Assembly: GCF_001625215.2 (NCBI RefSeq)
Contig: NC_030389.2
Span: 1,400,930 to 1,464,929, forward strand
DNA: 64,000 nucleotides
Source of the DNA: Daucus carota subsp. sativus
Taxonomy: Eukaryota; Streptophyta; Magnoliopsida; Apiales; Apiaceae
Reading direction: 5' to 3'
The position numbers were made by a program, and so were the translations under genes. Under the pieces are notes generated by a model. It searched no databases, was not told the origin of the DNA, and worked only from the letters and a program-made list of their open reading frames with translations. Every line of letters begins with the position of its first letter. The stretch's first letter is position 1. Positions 12,842 to 24,776 of the stretch are shown here, piece by piece.

Positions 12842-13050
12842 GTCGAAAAGAGAAAGAGAGAGTGTAGAGAGGGGGAGAGGCAGAAAAGGGAGAGAGAGAT
12901 GCGAGGAAGAGAGAGATTCCGGGAAGAGACAGAGAGATGAGAGAGAGATGCGAGGAAGAGATGCGAGAGAGAGAGAGAGGCGGAGAGAGAGGCGAGAGAG
13001 AGGCGGAGAGGGAGGTTTGTGAGAGAGGCGGAAAGGGAGGTGCGTGAGAG
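12842..13050. repeat. GA-rich microsatellite-like tract
   Basis: Purine-only stretch built of GAGAGA, GAGGCG and GAGATGCGAG units, just inside the right part of the TIR element. Long open frames across it on both strands are low-complexity artefacts. Confidence 0.9.
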
Positions 13051-13114
13051 GCGGAAATGGAATGGGCTTAACCCGCACTTTCAAAAATGAATCGAGTGTT
13101 GGATTAACTGATGG

Positions 13115-14172
13115 TAGGGGAGAGCATGGGCCGGTTCGGCTCGGTTTCGGGATAAAACCGGAACCGGAATTATATATCTCCGGTTTTTAAAATCGAAAAC
13201 CGCAACCGCCGGTTCGGATTCGGTTTCGGTTTCGGTTTTAAAAAGCCGGTTCGGTTATAATCGGTTCGGTTTCGGTTACAAAACCGACAACTACAAAATT
13301 GAAGAAATAATATAAAATAACACAAATTGTTGCAAGCAATCCAAAGATAATAATAATCCAACAGTGAAATTTAAAGTTTCAACATAGATAATTAGTCATA
13401 AGAGAGTGCATTCTCTGTGCTAAACTAAAAACAGACTACAGAGTGCTCAAACTTAAGTCAGTTAATTTGTAATTTAGCAAGGCCATCAGTGTTCAAGGCT
13501 TAAGTCAGTAATCTTGTAAATTACAAGATCACTTAAGCAATGCGAATCAAACTTAAGTACATAATTTAGCACTATAACAGAGTGAACTATAATAGAATTA
13601 AAATAACTTAGTCCAAAATGCTACCAGCTCAACTAATACAAACCTACTGGACAGCTTTTAATTTCTTCTGATGCACCAGTTTTATGTTTGATATAATCAT
13701 ATAAAATATACAATAACAGGGCAGCAACCAAACTAAGCAAGAGCCAAGACTAGCACTAATTTATAATAAAATTCACATATCAGCAAGATTAAAAACACAA
13801 TTCGATTTACATGCACAAAGATGAACAAGTAATACAAAATTACAAGTACAAATAAATTATGTTTTATTGTAGCTAAACCTGTTCTGCACCTTATTATTAA
13901 TTTGCATATATATATTTTTTTAAATCTACAAATGTTTATACTTTATTATATAGATTATAAAAAATTATATTTAATTATTTATATTAATAATCGGTTCGGT
14001 TCGTTTTTTTCGGTTCGGTTTTGAGATATAACCGGAACCGAACCAATCAAAACGGTTCGGTTTAATTTTTTCGGTTTCGGTTCCGGTTTCGGTTTTTGAC
14101 GGTTCGGTTTTAACCGGTTTTTCTCGGTTTCGGTTTCGGTTCGGTTTCAGATCGGTTTTTTGCTCACCCCTA
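13115..14172. mobile_element. Non-autonomous hAT element, 1,058 bp
   Basis: The ends are TAGGGGAGAGCA and TGCTCACCCCTA (11 of 12 pairs match). They are flanked by a perfect 8 bp target duplication ACTGATGG (13,107-13,114 and 14,173-14,180), the hAT hallmark. About 150-200 bp at each end is packed with CGGTTCGG and CGGTTTCGG words, while the middle is AT-rich and has no transposase. It sits inside the TIR element at 10,024-14,308. Confidence 0.92.
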
Positions 14173-14760
14173 ACTGATGGATAGGAATGAATAAAAAAAT
14201 GGGCTATTCCATTCCTTGGGCCAACCAAATAGAATTTTTATTTTTTGGAATGGAATGGCCCATTCCATTCTGGGCTAAAGTCATTCCATTCAGGCCAACC
14301 AAACAGAGTGTATAGGTTTTCCTTTTCCATGTGTTACTCTTCTATGCAGTGCCTTAACATTTTGGTTGGGTCTGAAAGATAAAAAGTTCTTTTGTTGGAG
14401 TAAAACTCTCAAATATAATTTTTAAATTTTTAAATTTAGACAATAGTTATTTAAAATTTATAATTCTGATAATTAATAACTATGACTTTTTTAAAAAAAC
14501 CATTCATTTAATATTACGTTAAAAAGTAATATATGTGTAAAATGAGGACATTTATCAAACGTCTATCAAATGTACATCTTATTGATAATATTTCATAATT
14601 TATGTAAAGTTTTTGGTAAGTTTGGAGTTTTAAAGGTTTTTTCTGAAAATATTGATATATATTGACTCACCTGAAAATATACATGTTAAAAAAATATTTA
14701 TGAATAATGTTAATATTATTAATTTAATATATTTGTTTCACTTTCATTTTAATGAAATTT

Positions 14761-14794
14761 ACCCGCACGCGAAGCGCGTGCATAATTCCCTAGT
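14761..14794 (+). other. Helitron 3' terminus
   Basis: A 6 bp GC-rich stem (GCACGC / GCGTGC) with a five-base loop stands 10-12 bases before CTAGT. This is the standard end of plant Helitrons. Three more such ends occur in this window. Confidence 0.7.
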
Positions 14795-14849
14795 CATACT
14801 TAATAACTATTTTAGAATTTAGAACGAAAATTAAAACATCGCTGGTTCC

Positions 14850-15579
14850 TAGGGGTGTACACCGGTCGGTGAAACCGACCGAACCAACCCAAACCGACCA
14901 TATTTCACCCGAACCAAACCGGATTTTTTTGACCCGATTGATAATTGAATTAAAAAATGAGTAACCCGATTTAATTGGGTTGGACACGGGTTTCGGTTTT
15001 TTTTAACCGATCCAACCCAACCCGATTAAAAAATATTAAATTACATATAAAAATTGTTCACCCCACCCCAATAACCCATAATACATTAGCCTAGTCCATT
15101 TAACTAATTGTTCATTCGTTGTGCTTTGCTAATTGTTGATTTGTTGTGCTTTACTAATTGTTTCTATTCAACTTAAATTTTAAATTTATTGCTGTAATTC
15201 TGAAGTTTCTGGTATCGAGCTTAACTTAGTATCGAGTTTTAATTGTTTTAGTCACTAGTACAGGTTTTTTAAGATGTTATAAGATGTTATAGTGCCTAAC
15301 TCATTTTGTATATATTAGGTATTTCACCTGCTTGCTGTAATACATTCAGTTAAAGTTTTATCTTTTGATTTGTCGAAATTTGATTTTGCTAGATTATGAA
15401 AAGGAAATTATTTTATATTTCATAACCCGATCAAACCGATCCGAACCGAAGTAATACAAATTGGTTTGGGTTATGAATTTAATTTTTATGATTTGGGTTG
15501 AGAATTTGAAAACCCGATTTAATTGGGTTGGGTCGTTAAATTTCTTTAACCCGCCTAACCCGAACCGTGTACACCACTG
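14850..15579. mobile_element. Non-autonomous hAT element, 730 bp
   Basis: It begins TAGGGGTGTACAC and ends GTGTACACCACTG, an inverted pair, with the perfect 8 bp target duplication CTGGTTCC at 14,842-14,849 and 15,580-15,587. Subterminal repeats of the AACCGACC and AACCCGA type face inward from both ends, and the interior is AT-rich and non-coding. It lies 234 bp upstream of the start codon of the following gene, so it may form part of that gene's promoter region. Confidence 0.92.
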
Positions 15580-15672
15580 CTGGTTCCCAGAAAGTGGCCT
15601 AACCGGATTTCTTTCATTGTACACTGACACACGCAGCAGGAGCAACTCTGCAACGATCAGTGGTTTTAAAAG

Positions 15673-15695
15673 TATAATATATATATATATATATG
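15673..15695 (+). promoter_or_regulatory. TATA-rich core promoter candidate
   Basis: An alternating TA run (TATAATATATATATATAT) stands about 120-140 bp upstream of the ATG at 15,813. It is followed by a pyrimidine-rich leader, as is common for plant transcription starts. Confidence 0.4.
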
Positions 15696-15812
15696 TACCT
15701 CCACCCCTATACCCTCTATCTTCTCTCTTACTTTACTACTAATCTGTTAACACTCACTCCATTCCATTACAGAAGAATCAAAAATCAAGAATCATTTTCA
15801 AGAATCAAGAAA

Positions 15813-18800
15813 ATGATGAACAAGGTCTTGCTGAAACGTTTCTCCACAAAAGCTAGTCCCGCCACCATGCACCTTCCCGGTCACTCTCCGGGTCAGTTTC
15901 TTCCACCTCTCCTCACCACTCCACCCCAACCTGTGGATATGATTACTGCACTCCCGTTAGTCTCTTATCAAGACAAGCTGGAACTCGAAGTACCTGATGG
16001 TAACTTCTATCTTTCTCTCTTTTTTTTTTTTTTCTTTTTTTTTTTTATGTATGAAATATCAGTTGCAAATTTATAGAGGGAGTATATATTTGCATGTGTC
16101 TTTATGTAATTAGTTATATATTTTAGTGTGTCTAATTAGTTTATAGGTCTTCAATTTGTATAAACTCAAAGTTATGATCTGCTTGGGATCCTGGCCATGG
16201 AACTCTAATTAATTTGTGTATGAGGTTGAAATTTTTCGTATACGTCGTACAACTGTGAGGACTGGAAGGTGATGGTTGTACGTGGCATAATTAGGAGGTG
16301 GTATGTATGTTTGATAGGTGTAAGGATTTTAGGGAGGTGCAAAAAAATTGAGAGTTACCATTATACATATTGGGGGTTGGTATTGTTAGGTTGTGGGGAA
16401 GTGGTGGTACTGGGTGGGGTTCTATTGTGATGAGGGAGGCCAGTAGAAGCATTTGTAAAATGGTGCAAGAAATGAGGAGGAATATGATTGTGAAATTGTG
16501 GTTTTGTGGGAGGTGGTAGTCTGGTAGAGGCATATTAGCAATGTGAGTAGATTTTGGTGGAATAGCGTGTGTATGAAGGACTGTAGATAAAACATTACAA
16601 GTTAGAGGTGGAATTTGTGAGTTGAGGTTAGGTACCTCTTGTCAAAAGTAGATTGGAGTGCAGAAGCTTCATCTATGCCGGTATCATATCCGTTATTACC
16701 CACCCGTTCCTCCGTTCTGCCTTCAATATCTAGAATAAATTGTTTAAGTTCTGCAAAATTGCTATCTACTTTATCCATCCGTTTGAATCCCCAATCGTCC
16801 ATCCCCACTATGACTACGAGTTCTGTCAACCGTAGCCACAGCGGCATCCGAGGTTTAACCTGGCGCTGATACCAATTGTAACTAGCAAATCCCAATAATA
16901 ATCAGGAATGAACAACAAATAGGAAGAAACTACTTAAATGAACAGAGCAGAATGAATAGAAAATGTACAAGTCTTCATTTAAAAACCCTAATTAGAGCTC
17001 GTTAAACAAACGGTTATGGCTGAGGATGAAAGTTCAGATATTAAAGAGTCTTCACTTACCCAATAACCAAAGTCAGGTAAAAAAGATATAATGTAGACTA
17101 AGTATTCTAACATCATCGTCGCCATCCATTTCTTTGTCCGTCATCTGAGCAATTTTCTACCCCAACCTATTTAAGTATAACATGGAAGAAAACAAGGTTC
17201 TGGACTACGGGACCAGGGAGTGAACATTATGCAACTAATTGAATCTAGAGCCCCTTATTCACTGGCATTGTCATCACTTCTTAAGAAAACTAAAGCCTTA
17301 AAGAAGGAAATGTTAAACTTATATGTTCTTATAACTAGGAACTATAAACAACTAAGTCTCAGATTGTGTTCTTTATCTGATATGCATCCAGGTACATCTT
17401 CTAAGTAAGTGATTTTAATTAGAAAAGGGAGGCAAAGTACATCTGTGACCTGTACCTACTGCGAAAACAAGGAGAGAGGCCATAGCCCTTTTGCCAGACC
17501 CAGGCTCTGTAGTACAGAGTTCACACTATCTGCTAAACTTGTATCACAGTAAACAATATGTAAAACATAACATTCACACAGATTGACGTATGCTTGGAAC
17601 AACTCTCTTGTTATTATTTGATAATGACCAAGTACAATACTTAAAGAGAAAATCAAATAAGGAAACTACCACCCTCAGACGCTACAAACTAGGACATCAG
17701 CTAACAGGCTCCTAAACATACTCCATTAGACTCCTAAACATACTTACTGGATTTATTCAAAACAAATTCCTAGATAATCTTCAGACACGTATGACCAAAT
17801 CAAGTACCATAATACTGACTAAATAAACAAGAAAAATAATAATGTGAGTTTATAAGATTATAGCCAACATTTCCCCCCTTAATCTTAAACTCTCTTGGCA
17901 AGCTCCCTGACTCCCAACAATTTTCTCATTCTCTCGAACCTGATGGCTGGCAAGGCTTTAGTCAATATCTGCACGCTGATTTTCACTGGACACATGCTTG
18001 ACAATAATCTCTCCACGTTCAACACACTCTCGTATAAAGTGATATTGAACATCAATGTGTTTGCTACATCCATGAAAAACTGGATTTTTCGAGAGATCGA
18101 TCGCAGACTTATTATCCAAATACAAAACAACTGGCCCAATAGTTTCATCCGTCACTTGCTCCAATAACTTTCGCAACCATATACTCTGACATGCTGCAGC
18201 AGTTGTAGCCATAAACTCAGCTTCACAGGATGATAAAGCTATGCACCTTTGCTTCTGCGATACCCATGTAACCAAGCTTTCGTTTAAGTAAAATACCATT
18301 CCCACAGTGCTTCTTCGATCCTCAATGTGGCCTGCATGATCACTATCTGAGTATCCTTTTAATTCATTATTTCCATTCTTCCGTGAATACACCAGGCCAA
18401 TCTCTTGAGTGCCTTTTACATACCGAAGGATTCTTTTGATCACATTCATCTGCATGATAGTTGGAGCTTCCATAAATCTGCTCACAATACCCACCGAAAA
18501 AGCTATATCTGGTCTGGTATGCACGAGGTACCTTAACCCCCCAACCATGCTTCTGAATTTTGTTGCATCAACTCGTACACCCCCTTCATCTTTAGTCAAT
18601 TGTTCCTTTGGATCCATGGAAGTTTAGTGGGATTACAATTCTCCTATCCAGCCTGCCTGAGAATTTCCTTGGCATAACCACTTTGCTTCAGCTCAACAAA
18701 CCCATCTCCCTACTCTACTTCCGAACCCAGATAGTAAGTCATCTTACCTAAGTCACTCATCTCAAAGAAACTATTCATTTGTCTCTTGAAGCCTTAGATG

Positions 18801-21800
18801 TCTGACACACTCGACCCCGTGACCAGAAGATCGTCAACGTAGATAGCGATAATCAAAAATTCCCCTTTCTCTCTTCTGGTATACACAGCCTGATCATATG
18901 GGCACCGTTCAAATCCAAGTTTTTTAAGGCAGTTATTTAGTTTAGCATACCATGCACGAGGCGCCTGTTTCAACCCATACAATGCTTTGGATTATTTATA
19001 CACCAATCTTTCTTGACCTTTCTTCAAATATCCTTTAGGTTGTGCCACATACACCTCTTCGTGAATGTCTCCATTAAGAAAAGCAGTTTTCACATCCAAG
19101 TGATGCACTTTCCAATTATTCTTAGCTGACAAAGCCAACAGCAACCTAACGGTCTCCAATCTCGTCACAGGTGCAAAATTTTTTTCATAATCCACCCCAT
19201 GTTCTTGAACATACCCTTTCGCTACTAACCTCGCCTTGTGTTTCACAATTTTTCCGCTTGCATCTTTCTTTAACTTAAAAATCCATTTAGAATCAATGAT
19301 GTGTCCATTTGGCAATTCCGTTAAACTCCACGTGCCATTTTTCTCTATAGATTCGAGTTCTCTCTGCATTGCCAGCCTCCAATCCTTTTCGTTTACCGCT
19401 TGTTCATAACTCTGGGGTTCCTTTACTCCCGTAAGCATTAATTCTTCCTCTGATTCCACTGGTTCAGACACATTATAAATGTCAACCATGGACATGTAAC
19501 GTTGAGGTTCAGCAGGACTTTCATCGTGATCTTCCCAGTTTGCACTAAATCTTGGCGATTGCGATGGTTCCATATCTTCAGTACCCCCAGGCTCTCCATC
19601 TAAATCTTGTTCAGTAGTTCCTTGACTTTCTTCGTTTTCTTCATCGAGGTTCAGTACAGAGAATGTTCCCAGGTCATGCTCATGACAACTTCTGTCTTTC
19701 TCCCACTGCCAGCTTCTATTCTCATCAAACACTACGTCTCGGCTAACCATCACTTGTTTACTTACAGGATCATACTATCGGTAAAGCCTTAGTGCCTGGT
19801 TCCCTTCCTAAGTTTATCACCTCCATGCTCCTATCATCCAGTTTCTTTGTGTGAACAGATGGAACCTTCATGTGTGTCACACCCAAATATGCGTATGTGA
19901 CTGATGTTCGGTTTGACCCATCCATGCTTCGTATGGAGTCTGATTGGAAACAGACCTTGTTGGCAATCGATTCAGCACATATACAGAGTGTCTCACAGCC
20001 TCTCCCCAAAACATCATTGGTAACCTCATCTGCTTTAAGTAGCTGCGAGCCATCTCTATTGCTGTTCTGTTCCTACGTTCCACCACACCATTTTGTCGGG
20101 GCGTATAAGGAGCAGTGTAATATCTCTCTATTCTTGCTTCTTCACAATACATTTTAAACTCTGTCGAAGTAAACTCCCCTCCTCGATCCGTCCTGAAGAC
20201 CCTTATTTTTTTCTTGTCATCCTCGACTTGAGCTCGAAACTACTAAACACACCAAAAGCTTTGTCTTTACTCTTTAACATGTACACCCACATAACTCTCG
20301 TAAAATCATCAACTAACAGAAAAAAGATTTGTTTCCACCAGGTGTGATTGGATCAATTGGACCACATAAATCTCCATGTACTAACTGCAGAGCTTGTGTT
20401 GCATTGATACTCGACTTCTGTGGAAAACTCTTTCTGACTTGTTTTGACTTCAGAGTTCAGACACCCAGTACACACTTCATTTGACAAGCCTACATTGGGA
20501 AACCCATGTACCATATTTTTCTTGTTCATCAGAACCATAGATTGATAATTTACATGCCCCAAACGTGCATGCCACAACCTAGACACCTTCTCTAGACACC
20601 TTCTCTGTTTTAGACAATAAACACCCTGGTTTGACGGGTTTTGCAATTAATATATATAAACGATTTGGCGAGCGTTTTACTTTCACGAGAAGTTTTCCTT
20701 TTTCTTCAAACACCCACAGAAAATCTCCCTTAAGAACCACTTTATTCCCATCCTCCGACATTTGACCCAGGCTTATTATGTTACTACAAAGTGTGAGAAT
20801 ATATAATACCTCATAAAGCTTTCTTTCTTCTCCATTTTTGCATCTGAAAATAATCGAACCCTTACCTTCAATCTTCACGGGTGAGCCGTCACCAAACTTC
20901 ACCAACCCAGTGATCCTTTGGTCTAGTTCAACAAATTTTTCTTTATCACCAGTCATATGGTTGCTTGCTCCATTGTCCAGGTACCATAGGCTTGAAGCTC
21001 CTTCACTCACTTTAACACCACTTGCTAGCATTGGTTTTATCTCTCTTGTTATATCTTGTTTTGTATACATATCTGCATATCATATATTTATCTTAACATT
21101 TCTTATGCAGGAGGGATTTTTCTTGATCTGAGGCTGGCGACATGCCGTGTTATGTGTAGGGAGCCTATGCATACCACTATCCCAAACCTCCGGGTTCATA
21201 GCTTAAGGACCTCAAAGATTCGGGACTTCAAGAATGATATGTATGTGACGCATCTGAATAACACTATCCATACATTTCCTAACAACATCGTGAGGTTAGA
21301 AGATGAAGCAAATGAGGTATACTTTTAATCCTTTCTTTATATATTAAACTTCTATACCAATACTAGTACCTATAGCCAGGGGTGTACGGGGTTCGGGTTG
21401 GGCGGGTTGGCGGAATTTATCGACCCAACCCAATTAAGTCGGGTTTTCAAAATTTCAACCTAATCCGAACCGTATAAATTCGTAACCCAAACCAATTTGT
21501 AGTACTTCAGTATTTATCAGTTTGGATTGGTTTGGTTGGGTTAATAAATATTATAATCGCCGGTGTCAAATAGGTTTTCAACATCCATTTTTTCACACTA
21601 AAAATTACTTTAACAATTTTGTCAAAAACATAAAATTGAATTCAGTTAAAAAAATAAGTGGTAACAAATAATGAACAAATATATTCTTGAATTTAATCTC
21701 ATATTCTCATTCATGTTTGTTTGCTACTTAAACGGATAAATTTAAAGCCATAAAATACATTTACATAACAAACAAACAATATTCATGTTTGTGTGCTCCT

Positions 21801-23521
21801 TGACCAACATAATAATGAATTTAATCTCATATTCTCATTCATAAATTTAATCTCATATATATTTAAATAGCAAACAAAAATTACTATATTAAATTTAAGA
21901 AGCACACAAATACAATAAAACTAAATAGACTAGGCTAATATGTGACGGGATTGATAAATTTAATATGTTCTCATCTTTTTCAATCGGGTTGGGTTGGATC
22001 GGTTTATAAAACTAGAAACCCATATCCAACCCAACTAAATCGGGTTACCACATTTTAATCCAATTACTAATCGGGTTAAAAAAATTCGGTTTGGATCGGA
22101 CGAAATATAGTCGGTTCGGATTGGGTTGGTCGGTTTCGCCAACTCGTGTACACCCCTACCTATAGCAATACTAGTCCTAGGAGTATCAACACACTGAGTG
22201 AGACCTGTACTAACACTCACAACTTCATAGGCAAAATCGGATTCTTTGATCTTTAGAACTTTTTCTGTAGCAATTTTAGAAAAGAGTTTCATTGACATCT
22301 TAGTTACAGGATTACACAAAACTCACTTTGAAAATGAGTTGCATGATTACAGATAACCTTACTATAGGGCAAAGCGAGACCTGAGACTATTACCAGCTAC
22401 ATGCAGACAAAGCCAAACAAACTAATAACTTACTACTACCTGCATCTTGGAACCAGAACAACTTCCTAGAGCCAACTGGGGAAAATAGGTACTACTATAG
22501 ATGAGAATGCAAAGTCAAATCCAAGATGAGAGCATATAGTTTCTATCTTTACCCTCTTTGGACAATTGATCCGCGATATAATTTATGGACCTCTCCACAA
22601 ACACCAACCTTACTTTAGTGATCCATTTGCTTAGCAGGCCCAAGTCTGAAAATTTACATAGCACTGAAATGATGGACCAGCTTACTAGAGTCCGAGAAAA
22701 TCGCTAGCTTGTTTTGTTTCACATGCTCTGTCTGTAGGAGTTTAGCATAAAATGAAGAGCTTCTAATTCCGTGTCGAAAACCGTAGCCTGAACTGCAGGA
22801 CCAGAATATATAAACTTAATACCACCATCTTTGTTGTGGTTTCTTCACCTTTCTTATTTGATTTTATTTGAATATTTAGTGAATAATCAAATCAGCCATC
22901 CATTTGATTGTAACCATAATTTTCATCTTTTGAAACTATATATGTCTAGTTAAATAATATAATAATGAGATTTTCTTATATATATCATCATTAGGTCAAG
23001 TTTCCCACATTTTCTGATTTGCCTCTATTGAATGATTTCTTAGCAATTAAATTTTTTTTGTACAGATTAGCTTACGTCAGCTGAACTTTCATGACATAAA
23101 TAAAAGATCTTTGTGGAGTTATTGGTATACTGATGGTCATTTCAAGAAAGACACAGGTTTCATGTCTCGTCAAGTGGTGAAGCATTCCCAGTTTTCTGAG
23201 CAAGTAGGAGTTTATGATTATGTTCCCTTGTTGCATTCTACATGTTCTGAACTATTTGATGAGGGACCTAATGACATCCGACGTTTTCTGAAAGATAACG
23301 GATATATCACAGGACAATATTATGATTCGAAGAGTTTTGCAGATGTTCTCAAGTGGTATTTCAACGGGCATGATGTTTATATCACGTTCAAACAACATCC
23401 TCAAGACTTGTACATTTATTTGGATGAGATTGCGATACTACTCCGCACTTGCGGTAGGATGATCAACCATCCCATGGTCCCGCTAATACCTGATGGGAAG
23501 TTTATGCTCCGCCATATTTAG
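15813..23521 (+). CDS. Three-exon gene of unknown function, possible organelle targeting
   Basis: Exons 15,813-15,999, 21,111-21,316 and 23,066-23,521 join in frame (phase 1, then phase 0) through GT-AG introns to a protein of 282 residues. The N-terminus MMNKVLLKRFSTKAS is basic, rich in Ser/Thr and free of acids, like a mitochondrial presequence. The rest is a mixed alpha/beta-type soluble sequence with no membrane segment. I do not recognise the family. Distinctive stretches are LATCRVMCREPMHTTIP and LWSYWYTDGHFKKDTG. Intron 1 (5.1 kb) contains a Ty3 fragment and a Copia element and intron 2 (1.7 kb) contains a hAT element. All coding exons are nevertheless open, which argues that the gene is still under selection or only recently invaded. 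It could also be a gene carried here from elsewhere. Confidence 0.65.
16270..17112 (-). mobile_element. Ty3/gypsy LTR-retrotransposon fragment
   Basis: A fossil in intron 1 of the three-exon gene. Parts seen are one LTR of about 236 bp (16,877-17,112, TG...CA limits when read on the minus strand), a primer-binding site of the initiator-tRNA-Met type just inside it, and the beginning of a gag-like region. The opposite LTR and the pol domains are not seen. It is broken, and its age cannot be estimated because only one LTR is present. Confidence 0.55.
17440..21070 (-). mobile_element. Ty1/Copia LTR retrotransposon, broken
   Basis: A fossil inserted in intron 1, antisense to the host gene. Parts in element order (right to left) are aspartic protease, gag-pre-integrase zinc-binding part, integrase core, reverse transcriptase, RNase H, polypurine tract and one LTR whose right edge is at 17,869. 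The LTR's left edge near 17,440 is approximate. A second LTR and gag are not seen on the right side. The reading frame has roughly five or six breaks. With a single LTR its age cannot be dated, but the well-kept protein similarity suggests it is not very old. Confidence 0.85.
21377..22158. mobile_element. Non-autonomous hAT element, 782 bp
   Basis: Termini CAGGGGTGTACGGG and GTGTACACCCCTA are flanked by the perfect 8 bp duplication CCTATAGC (21,369-21,376 and 22,159-22,166). Subterminal repeats of GGGTTGGG and CCCAACCC type face inward, and the centre is AT-rich without coding capacity. It is inserted in intron 2 of the three-exon gene, leaving both splice sites intact. Its termini resemble those of the element at 14,850-15,579, so the two probably use the same transposase. 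Confidence 0.92.
22541..22803 (-). pseudogene. RNase H-like domain remnant (RVT_3 type)
   Basis: The minus strand can be read as a plant RNase H-like domain of the kind attached to LINE reverse transcriptases or standing alone: TELEALHFMLN for the first catalytic helix and VFVERSINYIADQLSKEGK for the end, which match the usual E-A-x-A-L and R-x-x-N-x-x-A-D-x-L-A patterns. Stops interrupt the frame. No reverse transcriptase or poly(A) tail adjoins it, so LINE origin is probable but not proven. Confidence 0.55.
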
Positions 23522-24776
23522 CCAGTGATTATCTGTTTTTAAGTTCAGTACTATATGTAGAGGATGATATGCAGCAAGCATTTGATACTTTGGCATCCTG
23601 CAACACTATTTTGGCAGCCTTATTTTAGAAACTTTATTGTCAAACTTCTACATTAAGTTATGTTATATTTTGGTAGCACTTTTCATATGCCATATTTTAG
23701 GTGTTTGAACACTCTTATCAGCTAAACAAAGTAAGTTAAAAGTAGCCAACTAAGTGCTCTTCATGGCAATATCAGTTTTCTGAGCAGATTGATCAGGTTC
23801 TGTGACAAACACATAAAATTTGAAATCTTGCTCCAGTTCCTGATGCTTGAAAGCTCTTTTCTGTTGATGTTCCTTTATTCAGCTCCCCAGTACTTGATCT
23901 ATCTCTTTCGCCTTGTTCTTCATTTTTGGCTTGTTATAGAGCTCCTTGATGAAAAGGTTGGCTTCTGATTCCTGAACTTGCATGAAAATATCCAGTCTAT
24001 GAACAGATAAAGTTTCAACCATCACTAGGTCTCCATATATAGCTTCATTTATCAATATGGCAGTTAATATGTTGAATAACAACCATATCTTTCCTCTTTT
24101 TCAGGTTGGAAGAGGATTTAAAATGGCAACAGTACTTAATTTGCTGTTAGTAAGGTAATTTGAAGAACAGTCACATTGAGGCTTATGCTCCTGTTTATGG
24201 AGCTTCTCTGTTGCTTCTGTAGTTGATAATGTTCAGGCACAGATTAACATTGAGTGAAATTTTTGAATTAGATCATGCTACTTTGAAATCTGACAGACAA
24301 AGAATGTAAAAGATTCACACGCATAAGCGACGGAGTTGCATGTTCTGAGGGATCGGTTTTCTGTTCTTGATATATTTCCTGTCATATCCTTCCTTGGCGA
24401 GAAGAGTCTTGAGGGCTCAACGCCCTATGGAGGCATGAGTGTGGGAGTATTTGAATTTTCAGAAGAGAGCCTTGCTCATTACAGCAAACAATGGGGTAGA
24501 TCAAAGCTAGTCACTACTGAATTCAGATACAACTATGCATGAACCTTAAATGAAACCAAAACAACACTAGCAATTTAATTAAGCAGTTCATAAATATATA
24601 AAATCAACTCACTGATATCAGAATATGACAAGTTGTTATTAAGATATGTATCCAGTGCAGTTTCTGAATCGAAACCAATATATTAGCTGTTTATATGAAT
24701 CCCAAATTGAACTCTACATCAAATAAACAAAACATACAGTTCGTAAAAAATGATAGAGACTTCTTCAAAGCTTTGT
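23522..24776. other. Intergenic between the three-exon gene and petM
   Basis: I see no confident gene. A plus-strand open frame at 24,336-24,542 (68 codons, with GEKSLEGSTPYGGMSVGVF) has a protein-like composition but no family I know. It may be a leftover exon. The last 200 bases should include the petM 3' untranslated region on the minus strand. Confidence 0.4.

Larger units (their letters stand above)
10024..14308. mobile_element. TIR transposon carrying captured host exons (Pack-type)
   Basis: The left end GTGTTTGGTTGAGAGGAATG and the reverse complement of the right end CTGTTTGGTTGGCCTGAATG match at most positions. Both are followed inward by repeated GGAATGGAATG words (10,020-10,210 and 14,190-14,300). 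Inside, on the minus strand, are exons of a NIK-type receptor kinase and the first exon of a CNGC15-like channel, and no transposase is seen. A hAT element (13,115-14,172) is nested near the right end. I could not define a target duplication, so the superfamily (PIF/Harbinger-like or hAT-like) is open and the ends may be off by a few bases. Confidence 0.55.
3466..14794 (+). mobile_element. Helitron-like block (mosaic, interrupted by other elements)
   Basis: The right limit is clear: a GC-rich hairpin (GCACGC-loop-GCGTGC) followed by CTAGT at 14,790-14,794 is a standard plant Helitron 3' end. The left limit is a proposal: TCTATATCTATATC preceded by A at 3,465, followed about 100 bp later by an ACCCGCGGAATACCC stretch of the kind found near plant Helitron 5' ends. 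Between them lie short exons of Helitron type, including a replication-protein-A-like segment. I see no Rep or PIF1 helicase domain, so it is not autonomous. The base after CTAGT is C and not the usual T. It is possible that two Helitron remnants are joined here. Confidence 0.45.

Noticed and set aside
12822-13084. Arg/Glu-rich and Pro/Ser-rich open frames on both strands
   Set aside because: Both are translations of the GA-rich repeat tract.
13971-14228. Open frame rich in Asn, Arg, Lys and Glu
   Set aside because: It is the CGGTTCGG subterminal repeat field of the hAT element read on the minus strand.
15394-15742. Overlapping open frames near 15.4-15.7 kb
   Set aside because: They run through the end of the hAT element at 14,850-15,579 and the TA-rich promoter stretch, and show no protein-like conservation.
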